Positions 26,016 to 35,668 of a stretch of DNA of 64,000 nucleotides are shown here, piece by piece (position 1 is the first letter of the stretch; every line of letters starts with the position of its first letter). A program made the translations under genes and the position numbers. The DNA lies in assembly GCF_029360725.1 (NCBI RefSeq), contig NZ_JARKMY010000018.1:1-64000 (forward strand). The letters are read 5' to 3'. Below the pieces are notes generated by a model. That model searched no databases. It was not told the origin of the DNA and was given only the letters and a program-made list of their open reading frames with translations. This DNA is from Chryseolinea sp. H1M3-3 (lineage in GTDB: Bacteria > Bacteroidota > Bacteroidia > Cytophagales > Cyclobacteriaceae).

Positions 26016-26705
26016 TCATCGTAGAACTATACCCAATAAATTATTAAGTTCCTGAAGTCCTTTTGAGGTGACTACCAACTCTCTTGAAAACTCAACCTTC
26101 TTAAACCATTTTCGTTCCAACATTTTGCTTAAAAATACAGCACCAAGCTGACCGGATAAGTGTGGTCGGCGTTCAGACCAATCAAGGCACTGGCGAGTCA
26201 CTGGGCGACGACTAATCGTAAAAATATCTTCGGAAATATTAAAAAACCGAAACCATTCCCACCCTTTTGCAGATACCAGATAAATGTTCTTTGATTTTAT
26301 CACGTAGCCTTTTGCTTCTAATGTTTCAATAATTTTAACACCAACAAAACCAGCCAAATGGTCGTAACAGGTTCTGCAATATTTAACGCCATTCACCTCA
26401 GGTTCTTTTTTCACACGCTTAGTAGTACAGTTGTTTGAAAGATTTGCCAACCCTTCGACAGCAAAAGCGACTTCAGAATTTGAAAGTGAGTAATATCTAT
26501 GTCGCCCTTGAATTTCAACCTTGATAATTTCAGCTTCAAGCAATTTTGACAAATGATTACTTGCAGCAGTAGGTGAAGTATTTGCAACAATAGATATTTC
26601 ACTTGCCGTATATGCTCTACCATCGAGTAAATTCCAAAGCATTCTTGCCCTCGTAGGTTCACACATCAATCCGGCAATCGAAACAAATTTATCTTCTTCG
26701 TTCAT
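26016..26705 (-). CDS. ArsR-family winged-helix regulator with C-terminal Cys-rich region
   Basis: This 229-residue protein has an ArsR-type HTH in residues 5-75 (LMCEPTRARMLWNLLDGRAYTASEISIVANTSPTAASNHLSKLLEAEIIKVEIQGRHRYYSL). A second region contains KYCRTCYDHLAGFVGVKIIETLEAKGY and FTISRRPVTRQCLDWSERRPHLSGQLGAVF, typical of the long ArsR variants whose ligand is unknown. CxxC at about 110-113 could bind metal or sense redox. It is divergent from the ACT-domain gene, with 66 bases between, so it probably regulates that gene. Confidence 0.85.
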   Translation of the reverse strand: MNEEDKFVSIAGLMCEPTRARMLWNLLDGRAYTASEISIVANTSPTAASNHLSKLLEAEIIKVEIQGRHRYYSLSNSEVAFAVEGLANLSNNCTTKRVKKEPEVNGVKYCRTCYDHLAGFVGVKIIETLEAKGYVIKSKNIYLVSAKGWEWFRFFNISEDIFTISRRPVTRQCLDWSERRPHLSGQLGAVFLSKMLERKWFKKVEFSRELVVTSKGLQELNNLLGIVLR

Positions 26706-26771
26706 AGTTCAGTCTTAAATGAAGTATAAAAGTATCTAAAGTGTTTTCTTTGTGAAAACAAAAAATGTAAA

Positions 26772-27167
26772 ATGCAAGACATAGAGATAATATTAGAAAA
26801 TAAGCCAGGTGCTTTGGCTTTGATGGGCGAAACCTTAGGGAAAATCAAAATCAGCCTGGAAGGGGGCGGCGTATTTCAAACCGGGAAAACGGCGATTGCT
26901 CACTTCTTGGTGGAGGAAGCCGAGAAAGCCAAAGAGGCACTAGCAAAAGTTCAAATTGAGGTTGCAAAAATAAACAACGTCATTATTCAAAAACTGCGAC
27001 AAGATGTTCCCGGGCAATTGGGAATGTTTTGCAGAAAAATGGCGGAAGCCAACGTAAATATTTTAGTACAGTACAGCGATCATTCTAATCAACTAATTGT
27101 AGTAGTCGACGATTATGAAAGAGGTAAAAAGGTATCGGAAGAATGGATAAAAGAATGGTGGGGCTAA
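26772..27167 (+). CDS. ACT-domain protein
   Basis: This 131-residue protein starts at ATG 26772, following AAAATGTAAA. The N-terminal ACT-like signature IEIILENKPGALALMGETLGKIKISLEGGGVF is clear, and a second copy is present as PGQLGMFCRKMAEANVNILVQYSDHSNQLIVVVDDYERG. Double ACT domains bind small ligands such as amino acids; the partner is unknown. It is divergent from the ArsR-type regulator. Confidence 0.7.
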   Translation: MQDIEIILENKPGALALMGETLGKIKISLEGGGVFQTGKTAIAHFLVEEAEKAKEALAKVQIEVAKINNVIIQKLRQDVPGQLGMFCRKMAEANVNILVQYSDHSNQLIVVVDDYERGKKVSEEWIKEWWG

Positions 27168-27333
27168 GTGCCAATAAATTTAGAAGCGGACAGCCCAATT
27201 ATAGGTAACAGTCAAATGACGGATGACACAGGAACGGGGACGTCAAATTATAAAGAATTTGAAAGAAGTCATTATATCCTTACTATGAATAAACCCGAAA
27301 TTTTGGGTCCGTCAATTCCAACAAAATAAAAAA

Positions 27334-28014
27334 ATGAAATTACTCCTCACATCTGCAGGCATAAGTAACGCTAGCATCCGAAGTGCTTTGATCGAACTAT
27401 TGGACAAACCCATTGAAGAGTCCAAAGCTCTTTTTATCCCTACGGCCATATATGCTATTAAAGGAAGTGCGGAAATCATACGAGGAGTCGTTAGCGGAAC
27501 ATTAGGCGACCCCTTCTGCGAATTAGGTTGGAAGTCCATTGGCATATTAGAACTTACAGCAATGCCAAGTATGAAAAAAGACCTTTGGCTGAAGCAACTG
27601 GAAGAGACCGATGCCTTACTTGTTGGTGGAGGAGACTGTCAATATTTGACTTATTGGATGCAGCAATCAGGCTTGACTGAACTTTTACCCATATTACTAA
27701 ACAAAACTGTGTACGTTGGACTTAGTGCAGGAAGCATGGTTATGACTAGCTATGGTACAACTTATGGAAACCACAATTTACCGGCAGACACGGAAAAATG
27801 TTTAGGGATTTGTGATTTCGCAATACATCCTCATTTAGAACATGAGTGGTTTCCAGAAAATTCTTTAGAAAATATTGAGAAATTATCGAAGACACTATTA
27901 GTGCCTTCTTATGCCATTGACGATGCCACAGCTATTAAAGTAATCGATAGTAATGTTGAAGTAATAAGCGAGGGAAAATGGAAACTGTTTATACCCTCAC
28001 AAAACAACAAATAG
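27334..28014 (+). CDS. Peptidase E-like (family S51) serine peptidase
   Basis: This 226-residue protein has the S51 features: TSAGISN at the N-terminus, LLVGGGDCQYLTYWM (96-110), the nucleophile Ser131 in VYVGLSAGSMVM, and IHPHLEHEWFPEN followed by YAIDDATAI. E. coli PepE (Asp-specific dipeptidase) is the nearest characterised relative by family. It is cytoplasmic and probably monocistronic. Confidence 0.88.
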   Translation: MKLLLTSAGISNASIRSALIELLDKPIEESKALFIPTAIYAIKGSAEIIRGVVSGTLGDPFCELGWKSIGILELTAMPSMKKDLWLKQLEETDALLVGGGDCQYLTYWMQQSGLTELLPILLNKTVYVGLSAGSMVMTSYGTTYGNHNLPADTEKCLGICDFAIHPHLEHEWFPENSLENIEKLSKTLLVPSYAIDDATAIKVIDSNVEVISEGKWKLFIPSQNNK

Positions 28015-28256
28015 CTAACATTATAATGGCAATACCGGGGCTGACAGTTGAAAATCAACATCAGTAATTTTTTCCATAGCCTGGATGGCGTATACAATCC
28101 GTCGACTAAGATTCTTGCCATTGGCACACAAATCAAACAAAAGCAGAACCCGGCGACAAAATTAAATTTTATCCTCAAAACAACCCTACGTTTAAACGCA
28201 CATTAATAGTACCATTAAGTATTGTTTTCAAACCTTGCTGACTTGATATTTGAGAA

Positions 28257-28823
28257 ATGAAAGAACTGATAGAATATATTTTGCAGTTTGGCAACTTGAA
28301 CAAGCAGCAGATAGACTTTATTACAGGAAAAGCAACCGAATTGAACCTTCAGAAGGACGCGTATTTTTCGGAAGCAACTAAAATTCCAAAACAAGTGGGG
28401 TTCATTGTTGAAGGTATTATTCGTGGTTGTTACTACAACAACAAAGGTGAAGAAATCACACGTTGTTTTATTGGTGAGAATAATTTAGTCGTCGACTATG
28501 TCAATTTCGAAGCTAATACTGCGTCCTCTGAATATTTGCAAGCAGCTACCAATTGCAAGTTGGTTGTCTTTTCAAAACAAAATTGGGAAGAGCTTTCCAA
28601 TACCATCGTAGGTTGGGACAATATTAAAAATAAGATGGTTCAAAAATGTCTTATTATGAAATCGAGAAAGAGCCCTGTCATTTCGCAAGACGCGACGACT
28701 CGGTATCTGGAGTTTATGGAAAATTATCCGTCACTCATCAACCGCGTTCCTTTAGCATACATCTCTTCTTATTTAGGCGTTACGCAACAATCCTTAAGCA
28801 GAATTCGAAAGAATATCCGCTAA
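28257..28823 (+). CDS. Crp/Fnr-type transcriptional regulator
   Basis: This 188-residue protein has an N-terminal cyclic-nucleotide-binding-like fold (ATEL... IPKQVGFIVEGIIRGCYYNNKGEEITRCFIGENNLVVDYVNF) and a C-terminal helix-turn-helix (VPLAYISSYLGVTQQSLSRIRKNIR). It lacks the conserved cAMP-contacting residues, as do most Bacteroidota members, which act as small-effector-independent regulators. It sits 78 bases before an SDR gene that it may control. Confidence 0.88.
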   Translation: MKELIEYILQFGNLNKQQIDFITGKATELNLQKDAYFSEATKIPKQVGFIVEGIIRGCYYNNKGEEITRCFIGENNLVVDYVNFEANTASSEYLQAATNCKLVVFSKQNWEELSNTIVGWDNIKNKMVQKCLIMKSRKSPVISQDATTRYLEFMENYPSLINRVPLAYISSYLGVTQQSLSRIRKNIR

Positions 28824-28901
28824 ATCCTTTTTACCAAATGGTAAATAATTTCATTTTCGGCAAGGCAACCTTTGTGATGTCAATTTCAAAACAAAGGGAA
28901 A

Positions 28902-29672
28902 ATGAAATCAATTTTAATTACAGGAGCTAACAAAAGTATCGGCTACGAAACAACCCGAGCCCTATTGCAAAAGGGCCATTACGTTTACCTGGGTAGCCGG
29001 GATTTACAAAAAGGTCTGCAAGCTGTTGAAAAACTGAGAGCCGAAGGGTTAACGAGCGTCGAAGCCATTCGAATCGATGTGACCGATGAGGACTCAGTAA
29101 AAAAAGCACGCGCCGTTATCGGCAGAAAAACTGACGTCTTAGACATTTTGATAAACAACGCAGGTATCAGTGGTGTTAGATTTGGCCATGATGGAAATTC
29201 CCTTCCTGAGACAAGGAATGCCATCGAAGCAAGCATTGATATTTTCAAAGAAGTGTACGAGACAAACGTCTTTGGCGTGGTAAGAGTGACGCAGGCGTTT
29301 TTGGATTTACTCAAAAAATCAGCTGAACCTAGAATTGTAAATGTAAGTTCAAGTGTTGGCTCGCTAACACTTCAAAGCGATGCGAATTGGCCAGCGTATC
29401 AATTTGGAAAATTTGCTGTCTATGGTTCTTCAAAATCGGCGTTGAACATGTACACGGTCCATTTGGCTTACGAGCTAAAAGAAACCGCATTCAAGGTAAA
29501 CGCAGTCGACCCGGGTTATACAAAAACAGATTTCACCAATCATCAGGGAACAGGGACCGTGGAAGATGCTGCTGCCCGTATAATTAAATACGCCTTAATA
29601 GATAAGGCTGGGCCAACCGGAAAATTTTTCAGTGAAGAAACGAATCCCGAGTCAGGCGAGATTCCTTGGTAA
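28902..29672 (+). CDS. Short-chain dehydrogenase/reductase
   Basis: This 256-residue SDR has TGANKSIGYETT (residues 6-17; Lys in place of the usual Arg/Ser after N), NNAG at about 86-89 and YGSSKSALN supplying Tyr and Lys of the YxxxK motif. The Ser is in VNVSSSVGSL. It is complete. Related to carbonyl reductase-type SDRs that use NADPH; substrate unknown. Downstream of the Crp-type regulator. Confidence 0.88.
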   Translation: MKSILITGANKSIGYETTRALLQKGHYVYLGSRDLQKGLQAVEKLRAEGLTSVEAIRIDVTDEDSVKKARAVIGRKTDVLDILINNAGISGVRFGHDGNSLPETRNAIEASIDIFKEVYETNVFGVVRVTQAFLDLLKKSAEPRIVNVSSSVGSLTLQSDANWPAYQFGKFAVYGSSKSALNMYTVHLAYELKETAFKVNAVDPGYTKTDFTNHQGTGTVEDAAARIIKYALIDKAGPTGKFFSEETNPESGEIPW

Positions 29673-30142
29673 TCCCAAACATACCAAACCGCTAAACACA
29701 ACAAACTCATTGCAGGAAGAAATATGCAACAACCGCAAAAAATATGAGATGGTTTTTAAAGACAACAAACCCTAAAATATAACCTAAAAACCTTACTGAC
29801 GGTAACTCTCCGGACGTCGTTCCCGATATTTCATTAGCCATGTAACCTTTGGCTTGTGTTATTTTCGCTGTGCAACTACTACGCCGGTACGCGTGCCGAT
29901 TATAAGTGCACACAAACACATCGTTGAATAGCGGGACGAAATTTCATTTATTCGACACTCCCCTCTCCGTTCGGCATTACCTAAGTACCAACGGTACGCA
30001 TACTGGCTATAGAATGGGGCAATTAAGGGTAATCGTTTTTGACGCAAAACAATCTTTTTAAATACGTTTTATGGGAATGGTTTTTTACTTTTAATTTCTA
30101 TATTCCCGAAATAAATTTTTGTACTACCGATAATCAACTACA
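29673..30142 (+). other. Gene-free stretch
   Basis: No supported gene. The short minus-strand frames here are shadows without homology. Nothing else recognised. Confidence 0.4.
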
Positions 30143-31609
30143 ATGAATAAACCTAACGGAATGAAAGCTGACGCTTCACGGAGAAAATTTATTAAACAAA
30201 GTGTGATTGCCTCCTCTGTCTTTATTGTACCCCGGCATGTGCTCGGCGGTGTTGGATTTACTGCCCCCAGTGATCAACTTGTTATTGCTGCCATCGGCTC
30301 AGGTGGAAAGGGTACCAGCGATATAAAGAACGCTTCTGTAAACGGACGCGAAAAAGTGCTGGCATTGTGTGATGTGGATTTTTCAGGCTCTGCGAAGCGG
30401 TCGGTCGAGAACTTCCCTAAAGCAAAGTTATACAATGACTACCGTGTGATGCTCGACCAGGAAAAGGATATCGACGCAGTAACCATCTCTACGCCCGATC
30501 ACGTACACGCGCCAGCGGCTGTTTATGCCATGGACCGCGGTAAGCACGTATATGTTCAAAAACCTTTGTCACACAACATCCGGGAGGCGCGCATTCTCAC
30601 ACAGATGGCACGCCAGAAAAAGATCGTTAGCCAAATGGGTAACCAGGGTGCATCGAACCCGCTGTTGCGAAACGTACAGGCCTGGGTCGATTCAGGAAAG
30701 CTTGGTAAAATTTCGAAAGTGCAAATTTGGACTAACCGCCCGGTATGGCCACAGGGTTTTGCAATGCCGGCGCCTGATGAGAGTAAAAAGCCCAAGGACT
30801 TGTACTGGGATCTCTGGCTCGGCCCCGCTGAGTTTAAACCTTATACACCTAACCTTCATCCCTTCAACTGGCGTGGCTGGTGGGATTATGGTACCGGAGC
30901 TTTGGGTGATGTAGGTTGCCACCTTATTGACATTCCCTTCCGCACGCTTGGGTTAAAATATCCTACCGATGCGGAGTGCAGCGTAGCCTCCGTATATTCA
31001 CAAATGTGGACAGCGGATTATCATCCTGAAGGATGCCCCCCGTCGTCGTTCATCACCATTCATTTTGCCGCTACGGATAAAAGCAAATCGCCTATAGAAA
31101 TGACCTGGAGTGATGGCGGTATCCGGCCTTCACATCCGGAGATTGTTCCTGCAGACCACGATATCGGAGGAGCCAACAGCGCTAACGGTGTTTTGATCAT
31201 AGGTGAGAAAGGTCTGATCTCCACCAACATCAACGACAGTTCGCCGCTCATGCCGAAGCTGTACTTAAGCGATGGTACAACTGAGGTCGGAAAGGAAACC
31301 ACACCAAGCGACGAGCCTGAATACGGACATCAGCGGAAATGGGTCGATGCCTGCAAAGCTGGCTTTGATAGCAAAGAGCATAAGGCCCTCACATCGTCGT
31401 TCGATTATGCAGGCCCGATGACCGAAACTGTACTGATGGGTAACCTGGCTATACGCAGTTATATGCTGAGAAAGGAAAACGGCAAAGGTCAGATGGACTA
31501 CTATGGACGCAAGAAATTATTGTGGGATGGCGAGAAAATGAAGATCACAAACATGGAAGAAGCCAACCAATTTGTAGGAAGAACGTACCGGAAGGGATGG
31601 GACGTATAG
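30143..31609 (+). CDS. Tat-exported Gfo/Idh/MocA-type oxidoreductase
   Basis: This 488-residue protein carries a twin-arginine-type signal (SRRKFIKQSVIASSVFIVPRHVLGG). The NAD-binding fold starts at QLVIAAIGSGGKGTSD. Family motif EKPLSHN is replaced by VQKPLSHN (Lys of the catalytic KP pair present), followed by DVGCHLIDIPFRTLGL with the catalytic His. The GWWDYGTGALGD stretch is typical of the exported Bacteroidota branch that acts on sugars or glycosides. A hairpin terminator follows at 31650. It is a single-gene unit. Confidence 0.92.
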   Translation: MNKPNGMKADASRRKFIKQSVIASSVFIVPRHVLGGVGFTAPSDQLVIAAIGSGGKGTSDIKNASVNGREKVLALCDVDFSGSAKRSVENFPKAKLYNDYRVMLDQEKDIDAVTISTPDHVHAPAAVYAMDRGKHVYVQKPLSHNIREARILTQMARQKKIVSQMGNQGASNPLLRNVQAWVDSGKLGKISKVQIWTNRPVWPQGFAMPAPDESKKPKDLYWDLWLGPAEFKPYTPNLHPFNWRGWWDYGTGALGDVGCHLIDIPFRTLGLKYPTDAECSVASVYSQMWTADYHPEGCPPSSFITIHFAATDKSKSPIEMTWSDGGIRPSHPEIVPADHDIGGANSANGVLIIGEKGLISTNINDSSPLMPKLYLSDGTTEVGKETTPSDEPEYGHQRKWVDACKAGFDSKEHKALTSSFDYAGPMTETVLMGNLAIRSYMLRKENGKGQMDYYGRKKLLWDGEKMKITNMEEANQFVGRTYRKGWDV

Positions 31610-31649
31610 CCTGATGGTGGCATCGAATGTATTTGTACTGCTCACAGAT

Positions 31650-31680
31650 AAATCCGTTTTTAGAACGGATTTATTTTTTT
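31650..31680 (+). terminator. Rho-independent terminator after the oxidoreductase
   Basis: AAATCCGTT / AACGGATTT stem with a TTTAG-type loop, followed by ATTTTTTTG. It lies 41 bases after the stop at 31609. Confidence 0.85.
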
Positions 31681-31785
31681 GTCTGATGAACAGATGGACA
31701 ACAACACTTCTTTTTTGAAAGATTATACAAAGTTTCTAAAACCATTCCGTGCACGCATTTATTCTGTTAATTTTGGCACTTTAAC

Positions 31786-32082
31786 ATGATTATGAGCGCA
31801 TTAAAAGTCAATGAGTATTTTGAAGGCAACGTAAAGTCTATTTCGTTCCAGGGACGACCTTATAGTTCCACCGTAGGCGTGATGGCACCAGGGGAATATG
31901 AATTCGGCACGGGCAAACCCGAAATCATGACGGTTATCTCAGGAGAATTGGATGTAAAACTTCCTGGAAAAGATGAATGGAAAAAGTTTGCAGCAGGTTC
32001 AAAATTTGATGTTGCTGCCAATAGCAAATTTCAATTAAAGGTGCTGCAGGATACGGCGTATCTCTGCGAATTTGTTGGCTGA
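31786..32082 (+). CDS. ppnP: Pyrimidine/purine nucleoside phosphorylase (PpnP)
   Basis: A single-domain cupin of the DUF1255/PpnP family: [50 protein letters not shown] and [11 protein letters not shown]. In E. coli PpnP phosphorolyses several nucleosides to base and ribose 1-phosphate. The length (98 residues from ATG 31786; an alternative start at 31792 gives 96) is normal. A Bacteroidota -7-like TAATTTTG lies at 31768. It is monocistronic. Confidence 0.9.
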   Translation: MIMSALKVNEYFEGNVKSISFQGRPYSSTVGVMAPGEYEFGTGKPEIMTVISGELDVKLPGKDEWKKFAAGSKFDVAANSKFQLKVLQDTAYLCEFVG

Positions 32083-32197
32083 ATTTGGTATCATTCAATA
32101 TATCCTCGTACCTTCTATAAAAAGTTATTGGGTGACTGACGCCCTCGTAAGTCATACTCGATAGATAACGATGTCACTTCGGTTGTATACAACAGAA

Positions 32198-33027
32198 ATG
32201 AATTTAAAAGAAAAGTATAAAAAGGATATCGCAATTATTATGTCGAAGCGACATAGTAATGGAGGAGACTTATGGGCCACAAAAGAAAAGAATATTGGCA
32301 AGGGCAGCCCTTTCTCTACCAAAGAGGTTGCATTGATGCTAGTCGAATTGGGGTTCAAGAAAAACGATCTGATAATAAAGGACATCGCTAATCTGATCTT
32401 CGAACATTTACAATCTGACGGCCGGTTCAGAATATGGGATACGGGTGCCATCTACCCTTGTCACACCATTGGCTGTTTAAGAGTGTTATGCTATCTGGGT
32501 TATTCAAAAGATAAAAGATTAACTAAAACATTTGAGCATCTCTTGAATACGCAGCAAGAAGATGGAGGTTGGGTGTGTAACAAATTTAGCTTTGGACGAG
32601 GACCCGAAACTAAACATTCTAATCCGGGACCTACCTTAGAAGCTTTAGACGCATTTCGCTTTGTTGATACAGCCACAATAAACCACAAACGGATAAAGCA
32701 GTAAAGTTTCTTTTATGGCATTGGGACGTTAAGAAACCGATCGGGCCATGCCATTATGGAATGGGTACCTTATTTCATAAAACTGAATTTCCTTTTTTCA
32801 GATATAATTTATTCTATTACACTTTCGTATTGTCTTTTTACCAAAAAGCCGCTAAGGATAAAAGATTTAAAGAAGCACTCGCCCTTTTAAAAAATAAATT
32901 GCAGGACGGTGACATGGTAGTGGAAAATCCAAACAGGGCCTTAATGGATCTCACCATCTGTAAAAAAGAACAACCGAGCTCAATAGCAACAAAAAGGTTT
33001 AAGGAAATTACCAAGAACCTAGCGTAG
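32198..33027 (+). pseudogene. Terpene-cyclase/prenyltransferase-fold protein with a frameshift
   Basis: The first part (ATG 32198 to TAG-proximal stop at 32704) contains HSNGGDLWATKEKNIGKG, SDGRFRIWDTG and NTQQEDGGWVCNKF, repeats of the alpha-alpha toroid seen in squalene-hopene cyclase and prenyltransferase beta subunits. The frame ends at 32704, but the +1/-1 frame continues DKAVKFLLWHWDVKKPIGPCHYGMGTLFHKTEFPFFRYNLFYYTFVLSFYQ to 33027, clearly the same protein. A one-base frameshift near 32685-32700 therefore splits it. It could be a true pseudogene or a base error. Confidence 0.75.
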
Positions 33028-33156
33028 TTCCGTTAAAGAATCCCATCCTGTCAACAATTCTATCAACCAGGCTTCAGCTGGGCCGGTTAATAAAGTATTG
33101 TCAAAAGAACTTCCCTAAAAAAAGTTTAAGGCGTTAGCATAATAGTTTTTTCTTAT

Positions 33157-33175
33157 TAACTTTGTAATACAAAGT
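33157..33175 (+). promoter_or_regulatory. Palindromic operator over a -7 element
   Basis: ACTTTGT-AAT-ACAAAGT (33159-33175) is a perfect 7-bp-arm inverted repeat. It overlaps TAACTTTG (33157-33164), which fits the Bacteroidota -7 consensus TAnnTTTG. It lies 42 bases before the small membrane protein at 33218, so a repressor site controlling that gene is likely. Confidence 0.45.
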
Positions 33176-33217
33176 ACTTTTAACCTCATTATTAAACCCA
33201 TAAAAACAAGCATCACT

Positions 33218-33505
33218 ATGAACAACAAATCAATTGTTTTGGATATTGGCAGTTGGCTATTTGGCATTATAGTTTTTGCCATCGGCCTGGTGAATACTTT
33301 CTGGGGAAATGACCCAGGCTTTGGAATTTTTCTGCTCCTGCTCTCTTTTGCATACTTCCCCCCCATAAATATGATGATCCGGGAAAAGCTTGGTTTCTCA
33401 ATTCCGGGAATCGTAAAAATTGGCTTGGGACTTTTTATCGTCTGGGCCGCATTAGGTGTCGGCGAACTTTTCGATAAGATAGATTTGATGATCGCTGATA
33501 TATAA
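33218..33505 (+). CDS. Small integral membrane protein
   Basis: This 95-residue protein has three hydrophobic helices (WLFGIIVFAIGLVNTFWG, GFGIFLLLLSFAYFPPINMM, IGLGLFIVWAALGVGELF). It is complete. A palindromic operator-like promoter sits directly upstream. No family is recognised. Confidence 0.65.
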   Translation: MNNKSIVLDIGSWLFGIIVFAIGLVNTFWGNDPGFGIFLLLLSFAYFPPINMMIREKLGFSIPGIVKIGLGLFIVWAALGVGELFDKIDLMIADI

Positions 33506-34069
33506 AACTCATCCATAACAGATTTACATGTGTTACGGTAGATTTAGTGATCGTTAAAAATTCTACGACGACAAAGCAAGTGATGTATTCCAGTGACATA
33601 GGTTAAAACCCTCACATTTACCATCCGTCGAGGAACGTCGCTATTGAATTGGGATTGGTACACCTTCGGAGGTTTACCTGTTATACCTGTATATTTCTTA
33701 TATACTATAATTTTTTGGTTAGCGGTTGGCAGCTGTTAACCTACGATTACACGTTGCCTACGCGACACGCTTCTGTTCCAAATAAAAAAACCGTTTAAAA
33801 CGTCCGCTAGCAAACCACCAAGGTGAGTACCGTGGAAATGTTGCAGGTTTTCAGCCTGAAGACAGGAAACATTTTTTTACGGCCTGACAGCTTTTTGCGG
33901 ATGATGGAGATAAGTCAAAAAAGGTCATAGCATGCAAAATTCGACTAATTACTATCTTTGGAGCATAAAAGTTCCTACATTCTTATTACACATTCTTTAT
34001 TACCTTCTTATTGATTTTAATGCGAGCGGCGGGCGTGCTATATTAGACCACCATTATTAAAACACGTTT
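33506..34069 (+). other. Gene-free stretch
   Basis: No supported gene. A small hairpin GTTTTCAGCCTGAAGAC lies at 33848-33864. The stretch 33940-34060 presumably holds the promoter of the next gene, but I see no clear consensus. Confidence 0.4.
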
Positions 34070-34651
34070 ATGGCCGGAGCTACAAGCACGCTACACAAAA
34101 ACATCGGAGGTGCTGTCGGAGACCTTATCTTTCGCAACTACAATGGTAAAACCATTGTATCGGCTCGCCCCGTTTATAAAAATGAAACCAATACAGAGGC
34201 ACGCAGGCAAGCGCGCTCCCGTTTCAGCGACGCCGCCCTTTTTGCTAGCCACGCTATGCAAAATCCAAAGCAGAAAGCGTACTATCAGCAAAAAGCGAGG
34301 CAACTAAAGCTTCCGAATGCCTATACTGCAGTGATAACAGATTATCTGCGAAAAGCAAAGGCCACAGTGATTACCACCTCCAGCTTTAGTGCACGAAAGG
34401 GAGATACCATCGTCATCAGGGTGTCTAAATCGGTTTTTAAGATTGCCAGCATCAAGGTCATGGTATGTGATCAGCAGGATAAAGTACTAAGCGAACAGGC
34501 GCTGACCGGAACACAGGATCAGAAGATATTTCATTTCACATTCACGGAGGACTTCCCCGATTTCGACAAGCTTAAGATCACAACGGATGAGCCAGGCGAC
34601 CAGGAGTACACCATTCATCGTTCAGGCTTTATCATCCGCACGATGCCATAA
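34070..34651 (+). CDS. Bacteroidota-specific hypothetical protein
   Basis: This 193-residue protein has no signal peptide. The N-terminus TLHKNIGGAVGDLIFRNYNGKTIVSARPV is followed by NTEARRQARSRFSDAALFAS, and the C-terminal half is beta-rich (TVITTSSFSARKGDTIVIRV ... KIASIKVMVCDQQDK). This layout recalls short Bacteroidota families that begin with a GxxGxxVxRxxxGKxVVS pattern. I know of no function. Confidence 0.6.
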   Translation: MAGATSTLHKNIGGAVGDLIFRNYNGKTIVSARPVYKNETNTEARRQARSRFSDAALFASHAMQNPKQKAYYQQKARQLKLPNAYTAVITDYLRKAKATVITTSSFSARKGDTIVIRVSKSVFKIASIKVMVCDQQDKVLSEQALTGTQDQKIFHFTFTEDFPDFDKLKITTDEPGDQEYTIHRSGFIIRTMP

Positions 34652-34708
34652 CAAATACCGCATTAAACAACCGTAACGTCTAAATAACGCCTGTTGTAAA
34701 GCCAAAAA

Positions 34709-35587
34709 ATGAAAGTATACACCCTCCCTGACGACATCACAACTATCGGAAAAAAATCCGATAGCATTATATTTCATCGTTACGATGCGCCGGTCGGAAG
34801 CTTTCAGGGAAAAAGTATGCTCAGCAAGCATGCCATTAGCCTCGTGATGAGTGGAGAAAAAACCATGCACTTCGCAGAAAAAAAAGTAGTCATCAAAGAC
34901 GATGAATTTCATTTTCTTTCAAGGGGCAATTGTTTAGTTACCATGAAGCTATCAGACAAGATTCCGTTTAAAAGCATTTTAATATTTTTTGACGATAAGG
35001 TGTTGCTGGACTTTCATTTAAAATACGCTGCTAAAATATCCCGACTTAAAAATTCAACGACACCAACTCCTGAACCCTACATTGCTTTTAAAAAGGATGC
35101 TTTTGTTCTGAATTTTATTCATTCACTAAACCTGCTCCTCCTGAATGCATCAAGTATCTCCAGCGAGATGAAACAAATAAAGTTTGAAGAGTTGATGTTG
35201 CATCTGCTGGAAAAGTATCCTCATCAAATTCTCGCTTTTCAATCTTCGAAGAGAACGGACTTCAATGATTTTGAAATCAGAAGAGCCGTCGAAATCAATG
35301 TTACAAACAATATCAGTCTGCAAGATTTAGCGTTTTTGTGCAACATAAGCCTGTCGACATTCAAAAGACGATTTGAAAAAATATATGGAATGCCTCCCAA
35401 CAAATGGATGGTGCGTAAACGAATGGAAATAGCAAAAGAATTTCTTCTCCATGATCGGCAGAAGCCAAGCGAGGTATATCATCAGGTGGGCTATGCCAAT
35501 CATTCTAGTTTTTCACAATCCTTTAAGCAAACTTTTGGCGCCACTCCCAAAGCGTTTCAGGAACAGCAATTGAACCGAAAGCAATAA
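34709..35587 (+). CDS. AraC-family transcriptional regulator
   Basis: This 292-residue regulator has an N-terminal ExsA-like/cupin region and a C-terminal AraC domain (about 190-285): EIRRAVEINVTNNISLQDLAFLCNISLSTFKRRFEKIYGMPPNKWMVRKRMEIAKEFLL followed by VGYANHSSFSQSFKQTFGATPKAF. It is followed by a SnoaL-like protein after 81 bases that it probably regulates. Confidence 0.9.
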   Translation: MKVYTLPDDITTIGKKSDSIIFHRYDAPVGSFQGKSMLSKHAISLVMSGEKTMHFAEKKVVIKDDEFHFLSRGNCLVTMKLSDKIPFKSILIFFDDKVLLDFHLKYAAKISRLKNSTTPTPEPYIAFKKDAFVLNFIHSLNLLLLNASSISSEMKQIKFEELMLHLLEKYPHQILAFQSSKRTDFNDFEIRRAVEINVTNNISLQDLAFLCNISLSTFKRRFEKIYGMPPNKWMVRKRMEIAKEFLLHDRQKPSEVYHQVGYANHSSFSQSFKQTFGATPKAFQEQQLNRKQ

Positions 35588-35668
35588 CTATTGACTGAAA
35601 AGCCTTAACACCAGCGCGTCACGCTCTTGTATTTTTGCATCATAAAACAACTTTTAATACCTAATGAT

